A stretch of 57,239 bases of DNA from Endomicrobium sp. (GTDB lineage: Bacteria > Elusimicrobiota > Endomicrobiia > Endomicrobiales > Endomicrobiaceae). The DNA is taken from contig JAISEM010000031.1 of NCBI GenBank assembly GCA_031264105.1, forward strand, positions 1-57,239, written 5' to 3'. The translations under genes and the position numbers were made by a program. The notes beneath the pieces were generated by a model. It was not told the origin of the DNA. It was given only the letters and a program-made list of their open reading frames with translations, and did not search any database. Positions 1 through 7,238 of this stretch are shown one piece after another. Numbering within the stretch: the first letter of the stretch is position 1; each line of letters begins with the position of its first letter.

Positions 1-398
1 CTTTACCAAGCAGATTTGCGCAGTTGATAGAGAAGCTACACGAGAAAGCAGAGGAGAGAGTAGTAATATTGGTAGATGAGTATGATAAACCATTGATAGA
101 CAATCTTATCAATAAGGAAGTATATCCCGAAGTAAAAAGGACATTGCATGATTTTTATCAAGCGATAAAAGCAAGCGATGAGCATTTGAGGTTTGTATTT
201 TTGACAGGAGTATCGCAATTCTCAGGGTTATCGATATTTTCAGGGTTAAATAATTTAGATAATATAACGATGAGTGAAGAGAATTCAGAAAGGATTAGAT
301 CGAGCCATATCTATCAAGCTAGCAAGAGTTCCCTTAAATCCTATTTTAGCGCACTCTACCAGAATATATTTAAGAGCCTCTTTCTCTCTATTCTTTGA
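1..398 (+). pseudogene. Truncated AAA-ATPase-like protein (PF09820-type), cut by left edge
   Basis: The reading frame is open from the left edge, so the N-terminus lies outside the window. A hydrophobic strand ending in acidic residues (VVILVDEYDKPL, from about position 60) is a Walker B motif. It is followed by FVFLTGVSQFSGLSIFSGLN, the signature of the AAA-ATPase-like/PD-(D/E)XK family often amplified in gut bacteria. Family similarity stops abruptly after MSEE, near position 284. The remaining codons to 398 are low-complexity and lie antisense to a minus-strand gene remnant. The gene was therefore truncated by a rearrangement and lacks its C-terminal nuclease part. Its true function in any bacterium is not established. 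Family call is confident; inactivity is inferred. Confidence 0.75.
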
Positions 399-452
399 TC
401 CCCATCAACGCCCACGTCCATATGAATTACCTTTTTGAAATCCTTCAGCCAT
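285..452 (-). pseudogene. DUF5681-like phage-type protein remnant with internal TGA
   Basis: Starting at ATG 452, the frame reads MAEGFQKGNSYGRGR, then TGA at 405-407, then WGSKNREKEALKYILVEC in the same frame, with a final stop at 285-287. The pattern F-x-K-G-N-x-x-G-R-G-R-x-x-G-S-K-N is the N-terminal signature of DUF5681-like proteins, which are commonly found beside phage terminase or transposition genes. Only about 55 codons remain, against roughly 100 or more in intact relatives. The stop falls inside the conserved motif. Its 3' end abuts the breakpoint of the AAA-ATPase fragment, consistent with a decayed prophage scar. The family call rests on this one motif. Confidence 0.55.
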
Positions 453-461
453 CTGCCCTCG

Positions 462-623
462 TTAAACTGGAGTCTTTATTAACTCCTCTCTTTTGGAAAC
501 GTCCTCTGCCTTTAGAGATCCCTCTAACTTCTTTATTTCGGCCCCTAGCTCATTCTCTCTTTTTGTCTGACTATAAATAAAATCTAGGGCGCTCGCTTTT
601 AGTTTTTTTAATGCATTGTTCAT
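462..623 (-). CDS. Small coiled-coil ORF (53 aa), possibly the 3' part of a frameshifted gene
   Basis: The frame runs from ATG 623 to a TAA at 462-464 and gives a lysine- and glutamate-rich, strongly helical peptide (for example REELIKTPV at the end). A second ATG at 663 has a good AGGAG ribosome site 6-7 bases upstream but sits in another frame. That frame reads MDKEIKEIPTFRRYEQC and then terminates. One indel in the A-run near 607 would join the two into a protein of about 67 residues. The gene lies 9 bases upstream of the DUF5681-like remnant and may be part of the same phage-derived unit. No function recognised. Confidence 0.35.
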   Translation of the reverse strand: MNNALKKLKASALDFIYSQTKRENELGAEIKKLEGSLKAEDVSKREELIKTPV

Positions 624-687
624 ATCTTCTGAAGGTAGGTATTTCCTTTATCTCTTTATCCATAAAATCTCCTAGTATTAGTATACA

Positions 688-1377
688 TTATTTTGTTTCC
701 TCATCAGCAAAATCATCAATGGGGCGTATGGGTGGTTGAGAGACGGCAGAGCCATCTGGTATAGTGGGTGTGCCTTTAATGGGCTGCAAAGTCGTCTGCA
801 TAGTCTGGTACGCCGCCCTATATTCAGTCTGCGCCGACTCTAGGCTGCTGCGCAGGTCATACATTTCGGACAGATTATTCTGTAATTTGGACAGATTATC
901 CTGCATCTCCTGCAGCAACAATTAACGGCTAGATCAGCTATGTCCGCCTGCCGCCTTATTAAGTCAGCCTGCGCAGTAGCCTGCCCCCGCTTCCTCAGTA
1001 AACTTATCTTCTCAAACTGCTTCTTCTCCTCATCAATATTCGTCACTTCTTCAGCTATCTTGGTCTGCGTAGATCTTATATCAATATCTAAATTTATCAG
1101 TTTCTGCTGCACCTGATTTAATATTTCCTCCATCTCAACCATCTTCTGCTGAAGTTTCTGCACGTTCTCGGCAAGCTCAAAATCTTCTTCGTATTCGTAT
1201 TCGTCTGATTCATCTACTGTATGTGCTGACAAGAAAGAGTCATCGCAATGAAGGGGTAGAGATTGGCGCGGTACTTGTTCCTTACTCTTTTTTAAGGCGT
1301 CGTCCCTCCTCAACGTGCAGCTTTGTATACTTATCACTACAAAGATTAAACTTCCTAAAAAAAAATAGTCTTTTCAT
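688..1377 (-). pseudogene. Coiled-coil lipoprotein, two frameshifts
   Basis: ATG 1377 follows a GGGAGA ribosome site and begins MKRLFF. A run of nine A (plus strand, about 1357-1365) then throws the frame off. With one base fewer the sequence continues as a hydrophobic segment (GSLIFVVISIQSC) ending in a lipobox-like cysteine, which is a lipoprotein signal peptide. The body (about 1337-925) is a long coiled coil with heptads such as VQKLQQKMVEMEEILNQVQQ. Near 921 a second shift is needed to keep the coil (LLQEMQDNLSKLQNNLSEM), and the tail is proline-rich up to EETK. Corrected length is about 228 aa. It was probably an outer-membrane-anchored periplasmic coiled coil; function unknown. Confidence 0.55.
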
Positions 1378-1535
1378 TTTTTTTCTCCCTAGTCTCGAAT
1401 ATAAAAGAATATTATTAAATTTTCACATTTCTGTTAAATAAAGAAGTTGTTTTTTTATTAAATGCTGCCTTGGCCGTTAAATGAGACACTAAAATTTGGT
1501 GAAAAAGGCGTTTACCTATTACTTGTAACTTCTTT

Positions 1536-1885
1536 TTACCTTTTTTCTTTTCTTATTTTATTTTTCTTTGTATTACTTTCTTTTCTTCTATCATTATGAG
1601 AGCTGAAATTTTGCATTGTTACATCTGAAATACTTAAATAATCTCCGCACCCTGTCCCAGAACCAAATCTAAAACCAACGTGGTTCATCCTTCCATCTAA
1701 AACACCATTATTACCACGAATCGTTTTTAACCCAACACCAATATGATTATAATTGGATGCAAATACAATCGCTAACGTTGATAATGATATTGTCTGTGGA
1801 CTACTTGAAACTTCCACTTCTTGCCCATTTACTTTTAATACCACAAAAAACAACAAAAAACCCTCAACAACAAAACTCTTTTCAT
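1536..1885 (-). pseudogene. Exported hypothetical protein with frameshifted signal peptide
   Basis: ATG 1885 lies behind a strong GGGAGGTGA ribosome site and reads MKRVLLLRVFCCFLWY followed by a stop. Adding one T to the T6 run gives a continuous Sec signal peptide, MKRVLLLRVFLLFFVVLKVNG, joined to a body of about 95 residues. The body contains a Gly/Asn-rich stretch (GVLDGRMNHVGFRFGSGTGC) and ends in a basic lysine/arginine tail. It is the second adjacent exported gene broken at a short homopolymer. No family recognised. It could be silenced, phase-variable or dead. Confidence 0.45.
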
Positions 1886-2574
1886 TTCACCTCCCTTCCC
1901 TACTCAAAATGCGCTTTGTTCATAATACGTCTTTCCTCTCAATTATCTTTGCTACTTTCCATTTCTGTCTAAACCTGATAAATTAATCCTATGAGCCAAG
2001 ATTTAACCTACAACTCAAGGTATACTCCTTTTTACTCAATCCTCCTATACTTTCTCATACATTTATGACTCTTTAAAATTACATCTTTCCTCGAGTTTAT
2101 ACAACCCATCTATATTTTTAAATCAGATTGCGCTTCTTAGTGTAAGTGGATAAATTGAATGACTTCACAATTTTCTTACTTTCTATTTTTCACAGAGAGA
2201 GTAGAGTAGAGGGGGAGAGGAGGAAAGCGGGTAGTTTGTTCTTTGGAGTTTCAAAGGATATATTATTTAATAGTAGTAATAATTAAGAAAAAAAATATTG
2301 ATAAATAAGCAGTATTTAGGAAGAACACTATTACTCTACCACAAAAGTTTTACTATGTCAATCGAACTGTTAATGGCCAAGTTCTATTTGCTATTGCAAT
2401 ACGAGCCGCTGTTTGCGAAGCAAGCCTAAAATATCCGTTATTCCTATGTCGTTGCCGTTAAAGATGTTTAAAAGGGAAAAGAAGTGGTAGTGGAGAATTT
2501 GATAACAACAATACTTCTTTTGACTCTCTTTTGCCGTAGCGTCTATGTCGGCGCTATATTTGGTAGTTACAAGC
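1886..2574. other. Gene-free AT-rich stretch between exported-protein remnant and ftsI
   Basis: About 690 bases show no convincing gene on either strand. A purine-rich patch lies near 2200-2235. Downstream of ftsI (2280-2574, minus strand) an open frame of about 67 codons exists, but it has no ribosome site and no recognisable motif. This is where murE is expected in many dcw clusters, and no murE motif was found. The stretch may be decayed coding DNA. Confidence 0.5.
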
Positions 2575-4284
2575 CTAACGGACTTCTCTCGTTAAGACAT
2601 TGACATCATCTTTTTCTATACCCAAATATTGCGCAGTTCGTTGCGCAATATTTGCAAATACTGGCGATGCAACAGATGCAGCATAGTAACTGCTTCCTTT
2701 AGGCTCATCTATAATTACAAGTATCACAAGTTCAGGGTTCATCGCTGGAACCATACCACAAAATGAAGCGATATAATATTTTGTTGAATATGTTTTAATA
2801 GAATGATCTACTTTCTGAGCCGTACCAGTTTTCCCTCCAACAGTATATCCTTGTATTTTTGCACTCTTTCCTGTACCCAAATTAACAACATTTTTAAGCA
2901 ATTTTTTCATTGTACGCGCAGTATCTTCTGAAACTACTCTTCTTATTTCTTTTTTCTCAAAAATCTCTTCTTCAGAATTGCACTTTGTTATTTTTTGTAT
3001 TACAAAAGGCTTTAACAAAACACCGTCATTTGCCAATGCTGAAAAAGCATTTATTATCTGTAGAGCAGAAACTCCTATACCTTGTCCAAAAGATATATTT
3101 GGAAGAGTTAACGCATTCCATTTTTTTACATCCATCAAAAGCCCTTTAGCTTCTCCAGGCAAATCTATGCCAGTTAAAGAATAAAAACCAAACTTTCTTA
3201 TATAATCATAGAAGACATCGTTTCCCATTCTTTGGGCTATTTTTATCATTCCTATATTAGATGACAATTCAAAAGCTCTGCTCAAAGTAGCACTGCCTTC
3301 TATTTTGTGATCATCTTTTATAGTATGGCCAGCTATTTTAAATTTTCCATTTTCTAAATAAAGAGAATCTGATGCTTTTATTTTTCCTTCTTCCAAAGCA
3401 GAGGCAACTGTTACTATCTTAAATGTAGAGCCTGGTTCGTATAAATCGCTGATTGCACAATTTTTTAAACATTTTATATCTTTGATTTTATCTGAACAGT
3501 CAAAATCAGGCAAAGACACCATAGCAAGAATTTTACCTGTTTTTGGATCTTGAACTATGCATATTGCTTTTTTTGCTTTATATTTTTCAAAGGCTTTTCT
3601 AATCTCTTGCTCGGCTATAAACTGTATATTTCTGTCTATAGTAAGTTCTACATTGCAACCACAAATATCTTCAACATCAACTAATTTGTTACGAATTACA
3701 CGCCCTATCCCATCACGAATTATCTTTGTTTTTACAGTTTCGCCTGAAAGATTTACATTGCATATTTTCTCAATACCCTCTAGCCCCAAACCATCGCAGT
3801 CAGTTATGCCAAGAATATGCGCTAAAAGGCGTTTTTGGGGATATTGCCTTGTATATTTAGTTTCAAAACCAATACCTTTAAACTTTGCTGCCTTTATTTT
3901 TTCAGCGATAAAAGGATCAACGTCAAAAGCTATTGGAATATAAGACAATCCTTTTAAATCTTCTAATTTTTTCTCTTTTATTTTTATCCCATTTTCTGAC
4001 AACGCTTTTCTTAAGCTTTCAAAATTGTCTATCATTTTAGCGTCAAAAAAAATTGTATATTTCTTTATACTTGTCGCTAATATATTTCCTTTTGAATCAA
4101 GAATATCTCCACGTTTTGGAACTTCTATATTTTCTCGGTTGACCATTTTGTCGACAGTACGATTTATTCTTGCGTGAAGGAATATCTGTAAATATATAAG
4201 TTTTACAAACAAAAGAAAAAAGACCGATAGCGCCATAAGCGCTAAAACAGTCTTTCTGTTAATTCTATTTTTTTTCTTCCTCAT
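2575..4284 (-). CDS. ftsI: Peptidoglycan transpeptidase FtsI (PBP3-type)
   Basis: A 569-residue class B penicillin-binding protein that cross-links septal peptidoglycan in the periplasm. A basic N-terminus is followed by one membrane anchor (about residues 13-35), then the pedestal domain, then the transpeptidase. The three active-site motifs are visible: S-x-x-K as PGSTFKI, S-x-N as SSNIG, and K-T-G as GGKTGTAQK. Length is normal for the family and no lesions are seen. It follows ftsL by 10 bases in the order rsmH-ftsL-ftsI of the classical division and cell-wall (dcw) cluster. The murE gene that usually comes next is not recognisable. Confidence 0.95.
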   Translation of the reverse strand: MRKKKNRINRKTVLALMALSVFFLLFVKLIYLQIFLHARINRTVDKMVNRENIEVPKRGDILDSKGNILATSIKKYTIFFDAKMIDNFESLRKALSENGIKIKEKKLEDLKGLSYIPIAFDVDPFIAEKIKAAKFKGIGFETKYTRQYPQKRLLAHILGITDCDGLGLEGIEKICNVNLSGETVKTKIIRDGIGRVIRNKLVDVEDICGCNVELTIDRNIQFIAEQEIRKAFEKYKAKKAICIVQDPKTGKILAMVSLPDFDCSDKIKDIKCLKNCAISDLYEPGSTFKIVTVASALEEGKIKASDSLYLENGKFKIAGHTIKDDHKIEGSATLSRAFELSSNIGMIKIAQRMGNDVFYDYIRKFGFYSLTGIDLPGEAKGLLMDVKKWNALTLPNISFGQGIGVSALQIINAFSALANDGVLLKPFVIQKITKCNSEEEIFEKKEIRRVVSEDTARTMKKLLKNVVNLGTGKSAKIQGYTVGGKTGTAQKVDHSIKTYSTKYYIASFCGMVPAMNPELVILVIIDEPKGSSYYAASVASPVFANIAQRTAQYLGIEKDDVNVLTREVR

Positions 4285-4294
4285 TTTAAGGAAC

Positions 4295-4546
4295 CTAATT
4301 AATATAAACTACATATTTCTCATCTGGACGCGAAAATTTTTTTTCTTTAGCTATTTTATCCATTTTTTCTAAAGCAAGAATTGAATTTATTTTTAATCTC
4401 AAAGTATCATTTTCAGAACTGAGCTTATCATAATCAGTCTGTAAACTACTAACTTTATATGCCATTCTCATTGACATATTTTGCTGCCATAAATAAACAA
4501 AAACTGCAATAATCGTAGCTGCAACAAAAAAAAATGATCTACGCAT
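4295..4546 (-). CDS. ftsL: Cell-division protein FtsL
   Basis: An 83-residue bitopic membrane protein: a short cytoplasmic start, one transmembrane helix (FFFVAATIIAVFVYLWQQ, about residues 5-22), then a periplasmic coiled coil of about 40 residues and a short tail. FtsL normally binds FtsB/DivIC and FtsQ and helps activate FtsWI. Sequence conservation in this family is weak. The call therefore rests on size, topology and position between rsmH (8-base overlap) and ftsI (10-base gap). Translational coupling to rsmH is likely. Confidence 0.8.
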   Translation of the reverse strand: MRRSFFFVAATIIAVFVYLWQQNMSMRMAYKVSSLQTDYDKLSSENDTLRLKINSILALEKMDKIAKEKKFSRPDEKYVVYIN

Positions 4547-5417
4547 TGATTATTTTCTCCGCAGCCCTTATTTTAGCGCTTCTGCTTCTCGGATTTACAT
4601 TAATTTCTTCTTGAGAAGCTGTAATCACTTTTTTTGTAAGTATCTTGTATTTTCCGTCCGAGGCATTCTTCTTAAAATCTTGTTTTACAATTCTGTCTTC
4701 TAATGAATGGAAACTAATTAAAACTATCCTGCCGCCTTGATTTAACAATCCAGGAGCGCCAGATAACAGCGTTTCCAAATTAGCAAGCTCATCATTTACA
4801 AAAATTCTTAAAGCTTGAAAAACTTTTGTAGCTGGATTTACTTTTCCTTGCGGTCTTTTAACAGAACACACAATATCTTTAAGCTCCAAAGCTGTATTTA
4901 TTATTCCTCTTTTTCTGCGCAAACTAATTGCATCAGCAATTTGTCTTGACTTATACTCTTGTCCATATTTATAAAAAATATCAGCCAAATCATCGCGTGA
5001 ATAAGAGTTTATGATTTCTTTCGCCGTTAAAGCATTTCTTTTATCCATTCTCATGTCGACAACATCAGAGTTAAAAGAAAAGCCTCTATCTAAATCGTCA
5101 AGCTGCTTTGAAGAAACGCCGATATCTGCCAAAATACCGTCAACTTTATTTATATTAATTTCTGCTAAAGCATTTTTAATGTTTTTAAAATTATCTCTTA
5201 TAAAGACAACTCTATTATTAAAATTTTTTTTAATTTCAAGGAATCTATTAGTGGCATCTTCATCCCAATCAAATGCAATTATTTTAATTTTTTCAAATTT
5301 GTTTAGTAAATAAGAAGTATGCCCGCCACCGCCAAAAGTGCAATCAATATACGAACCTTCTGTATTATTAATTAAATATTGCGAAGTTTCCAAAGGCATT
5401 ACGCAGATGTGATACAT
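4539..5417 (-). CDS. rsmH: 16S rRNA m4C1402 methyltransferase RsmH (MraW)
   Basis: A 292-residue S-adenosylmethionine-dependent methyltransferase that modifies C1402 of 16S rRNA. The SAM-binding motif YIDCTFGGGGHT is near residue 23. The family-typical DGILADIGVSSKQLDD and GGRIVLISFHSLEDRIVK are both present, and it ends in the NPRSRSAKIRAAEK-type tail. The start MYHICVMPLE matches the usual H-x-P-V-L/M opening. It heads the rsmH-ftsL-ftsI group. No mraZ precedes it; a TSUP permease gene lies upstream instead. Confidence 0.95.
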   Translation of the reverse strand: MYHICVMPLETSQYLINNTEGSYIDCTFGGGGHTSYLLNKFEKIKIIAFDWDEDATNRFLEIKKNFNNRVVFIRDNFKNIKNALAEININKVDGILADIGVSSKQLDDLDRGFSFNSDVVDMRMDKRNALTAKEIINSYSRDDLADIFYKYGQEYKSRQIADAISLRRKRGIINTALELKDIVCSVKRPQGKVNPATKVFQALRIFVNDELANLETLLSGAPGLLNQGGRIVLISFHSLEDRIVKQDFKKNASDGKYKILTKKVITASQEEINVNPRSRSAKIRAAEKIINA

Positions 5418-5429
5418 TTATAGCCTATC

Positions 5430-5783
5430 CTACTTTGAAATTAAAATCTTTATAGCTATTATTATCATTAAAACGGCAAAACATTTTCTAAGGACCTGAT
5501 CTGGTAAATAATCTGCAAAATATGCCCCTAGAAAACCACCTATAATAAAACCTAAACCTACTAAAGCCGCTACGCTAAGGTTTATATGTCCTTTTTTATA
5601 ATATACTAATACTGAAATAAAACTAAGACAAATTACCGCTAGAGATGTTCCTTGTGCTTGGCGCTGGGTCATTTTTAATAAAAAAATCATAAGAGGTATT
5701 AAAATAACGCCTCCTCCTATACCAAGAAGGCCGCTAAGTATTCCACCTGCAGGACCTATAGCGACACAAGTCCAAATTTGCAT
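5430..5783 (-). CDS. Half-size TSUP (TauE/SafE) membrane permease
   Basis: A 117-residue integral membrane protein with a glycine-rich first helix (GGILSGLLGIGGGVILIPLM) typical of each TauE/SafE repeat, followed by two or three further hydrophobic segments. Most TSUP exporters are about 240-260 residues with two such repeats. This is one repeat, so a functional form would have to dimerise, or it is the surviving half of a larger gene. It ends 12 bases before rsmH and follows rnpB. Substrate (sulfite, sulfonate or other small anions in the family) cannot be told from sequence. Confidence 0.75.
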   Translation of the reverse strand: MQIWTCVAIGPAGGILSGLLGIGGGVILIPLMIFLLKMTQRQAQGTSLAVICLSFISVLVYYKKGHINLSVAALVGLGFIIGGFLGAYFADYLPDQVLRKCFAVLMIIIAIKILISK

Positions 5784-5813
5784 TGTATTTTTATCCTTTA
5801 AGATCCCCCCGCC

Positions 5814-6152
5814 TTATAAAGACGAATTATACACCGAATTCTGTCTTCCAAAGTTTGAAAGCGCAATCATTTCTCTGTTGTAAAAATTGCTTTTAACAAT
5901 CAAGCGGCCATACGTCAGCCTTGCTTTCCGGTAAGGATTTGGCCGTTTCACCTTTCGCGTCTCCACGAAAGCTTATCCTTTTACAAGGATACTTTCTTAT
6001 TTCTAAGAAAAGCGTCTCTGTTCGCACCTCTACCCTCACGGGCGACAGGGATTGCCTGCTACCGTTTACCTTAATACATAAGGTTAAAGTTCGGACTTTC
6101 CTCTTTACATATCTCAAAAGACCGTAAAGCGATTGCGTATCCGTCTTTATAA
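5814..6152 (-). ncRNA. rnpB: RNase P RNA (bacterial type A)
   Basis: The minus strand carries the universal P RNA elements in order: GAGGAAAGTCCGAAC near the 5' end, a GTAGCAGGCAA-like block, GGTGCGAACAGAGA, GTGAAACGGCCAAA in the middle, and ACAGAATTCGGTGTA near the 3' end. The ends pair as helix P1: TATAAAGACGGATAC at the 5' end against GTATAATTCGTCTTTATA at the 3' end, with a few mismatches. Length is about 340 nt. It sits 3-5 bases after the stop codon of the zinc-ribbon gene, so it may be cut from a shared transcript or have a promoter inside that gene. End positions are estimated from P1. Confidence 0.93.
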
Positions 6153-6156
6153 AGCG

Positions 6157-6867
6157 TTATTTCTTAAATAATATTCTAGAACAATTATCGCAAAATATAA
6201 TCTCTTGCCCTTTGAGCGCTTGATTAATAAGCTGCGTTCTTAAAACCATTCCGCATCCGCTGCAACTCTCACCCTCAACAAGAGCTATTCCACGCCCATC
6301 GCGACCATCTTTTAATCTCTCATAGTGAGATAGCATAGACTTATCAATTTTTAACTTATGTTCTTCCATCCCTTTTTCCAACGCAGAAACTTCTTTTTTA
6401 AGTTTGACTATATTACTTTCTATATCAAATGTATCTTTCTTTGTATTTCTCTCAAATTCCCGAAGCTCATTTTCAGCAATTTTAACTTTTGCAGATTCTT
6501 CATCTACTTTTTCCATAAAAACCAGAAGCTCGTCTTCAAGAACACTTCTATCAGCTTTTGATTTTTCTATTTCCAAAAGTAAAGCATTATAAGTATCGTT
6601 AGATTTAACTGTATTAAGCTCCATAGAATGTTTTTCTATGGCTTTTTCTTTACTTTCAAGCAAAGTCTCTTTTTCTTTTTTTAATGAAACTAGGTCTATA
6701 TATTTTTTCTTTATTTCATTTAACTCAGCTTTCCTTTTATCCAAAGCTTTATTTTTTTCTTCAATTAAACTAGGGGCAAGGCTTATTTGTTTGTTGATAT
6801 CTGCAATTTGTATGTCGTAAGTTTGTAAATCAAACAATAAAGATAAAGCTTGCTTTAAATCTTCCAT
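6157..6867 (-). CDS. C4-type zinc-ribbon, coiled-coil protein (CdsZ/DUF164-like)
   Basis: A 236-residue protein. Residues about 15-180 form a long coiled coil rich in Lys and Glu. The C-terminus carries a four-cysteine zinc ribbon (CSGCGMVLRTQL then CDNCSRILF). This architecture defines the DUF164/CdsZ family, which is widespread in bacteria, often sits near rnpB, and has been linked to chaperone or nucleic-acid-associated roles without a settled function. It is preceded by GGGGG just upstream of the ATG. Intact, with rnpB immediately after it. Confidence 0.85.
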   Translation of the reverse strand: MEDLKQALSLLFDLQTYDIQIADINKQISLAPSLIEEKNKALDKRKAELNEIKKKYIDLVSLKKEKETLLESKEKAIEKHSMELNTVKSNDTYNALLLEIEKSKADRSVLEDELLVFMEKVDEESAKVKIAENELREFERNTKKDTFDIESNIVKLKKEVSALEKGMEEHKLKIDKSMLSHYERLKDGRDGRGIALVEGESCSGCGMVLRTQLINQALKGQEIIFCDNCSRILFKK

Positions 6868-6937
6868 TTATCCCCCGGTTTTAGCAACGATTTTAGCGTA
6901 TCGCACATAGATTTGAATTGGAGAAACCTATACAACA

Positions 6938-7009
6938 TGGGCAGTGCAGGGTTTGAACCTGCGACCTCTCGCGTGTGAGGCGAACGCTCTTCCGCTGAGC
7001 TAACTACCC
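6938..7009 (-). tRNA. tRNA-Val (anticodon CAC)
   Basis: The minus strand folds as a full cloverleaf: acceptor GGGTAGT with ACTGCCC, D-stem GCTC/GAGC, anticodon stem TTCGC/GCGAG with loop CTCACAC, and T-arm GCAGG-TTCGAAC-CCTGC. The anticodon is CAC, which reads the valine codon GUG. CCA is not encoded. Confidence 0.93.
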
Positions 7010-7024
7010 TAATACGACAAGAAA

Positions 7025-7055
7025 ATTATAAAATAAAAAAACCCTGATTTCTCAA
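7025..7055 (-). promoter_or_regulatory. Possible sigma-70 promoter for tRNA-Val
   Basis: A perfect TATAAT (7025-7030) lies 16 bases upstream of the tRNA 5' end. A TTGAGA (7050-7055) is 19 bases further up, a long spacer. The -10 element is good; the -35 pairing is weak. It sits in the gap between the two tRNA genes. Confidence 0.4.
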
Positions 7056-7076
7056 GAGTTAAATTAATATATTAAT

Positions 7077-7150
7077 TGGGCCTGGTAGGACTTGAACCTA
7101 CGACCATTCGATTATGAGTCGAGCGCTCTAACCGACTGAGCTACAGGCCC
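7077..7150 (-). tRNA. tRNA with CAT anticodon (Met elongator or Ile2)
   Basis: A complete cloverleaf on the minus strand: acceptor GGGCCTG with CAGGCCC, D-stem GCTC/GAGC, anticodon stem TCGA flanking loop CTCATAA, T-arm GTAGG-TTCAAGT-CCTAC, discriminator A. The anticodon is CAT. The first acceptor pair is a normal G-C, so this is not an initiator tRNA. Elongator Met and lysidine-modified Ile2 cannot be separated by eye; the CGACTCATAATCG arm resembles both. Confidence 0.9.
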
Positions 7151-7187
7151 GCTGAGTACTTATTTAACCGATTTAACCGACGGACAT

Positions 7188-7216
7188 ATTATACTCAAAA
7201 AAACTCTTTAAGTCAA
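7188..7216 (-). promoter_or_regulatory. Sigma-70 promoter for the tRNA genes, inside the lpxL terminator
   Basis: On the minus strand, TTGACT (7211-7216) is followed by a 17-base spacer and a perfect TATAAT (7188-7193). Transcription would start about 30 bases before the CAT tRNA at 7150. The -35 box lies in the loop of the hairpin that terminates the upstream lpxL gene, and the terminator T-run lies in the spacer. Confidence 0.8.
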
Positions 7217-7237
7217 TTTTTTGTGTAAAAAGAGTTT
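7197..7237 (-). terminator. Intrinsic terminator after lpxL
   Basis: A perfect 9-bp inverted repeat (7229-7237 with 7201-7209, AAACTCTTT/AAAGAGTTT) with a 19-base loop is followed on the minus strand by a run of seven T. It starts two bases after the lpxL stop codon. The stem is AT-rich, so termination may be partial. Confidence 0.65.
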
Positions 7238-7238
7238 A

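Noticed and set aside
2280-2574. murE remnant after ftsI
   Set aside because: The position is right but no ATP-binding or substrate motif could be read in any frame; a 67-codon open frame there has no recognisable similarity.
5893-6127. Open frames on both strands inside rnpB
   Set aside because: They coincide with the conserved core of RNase P RNA and have no protein similarity.
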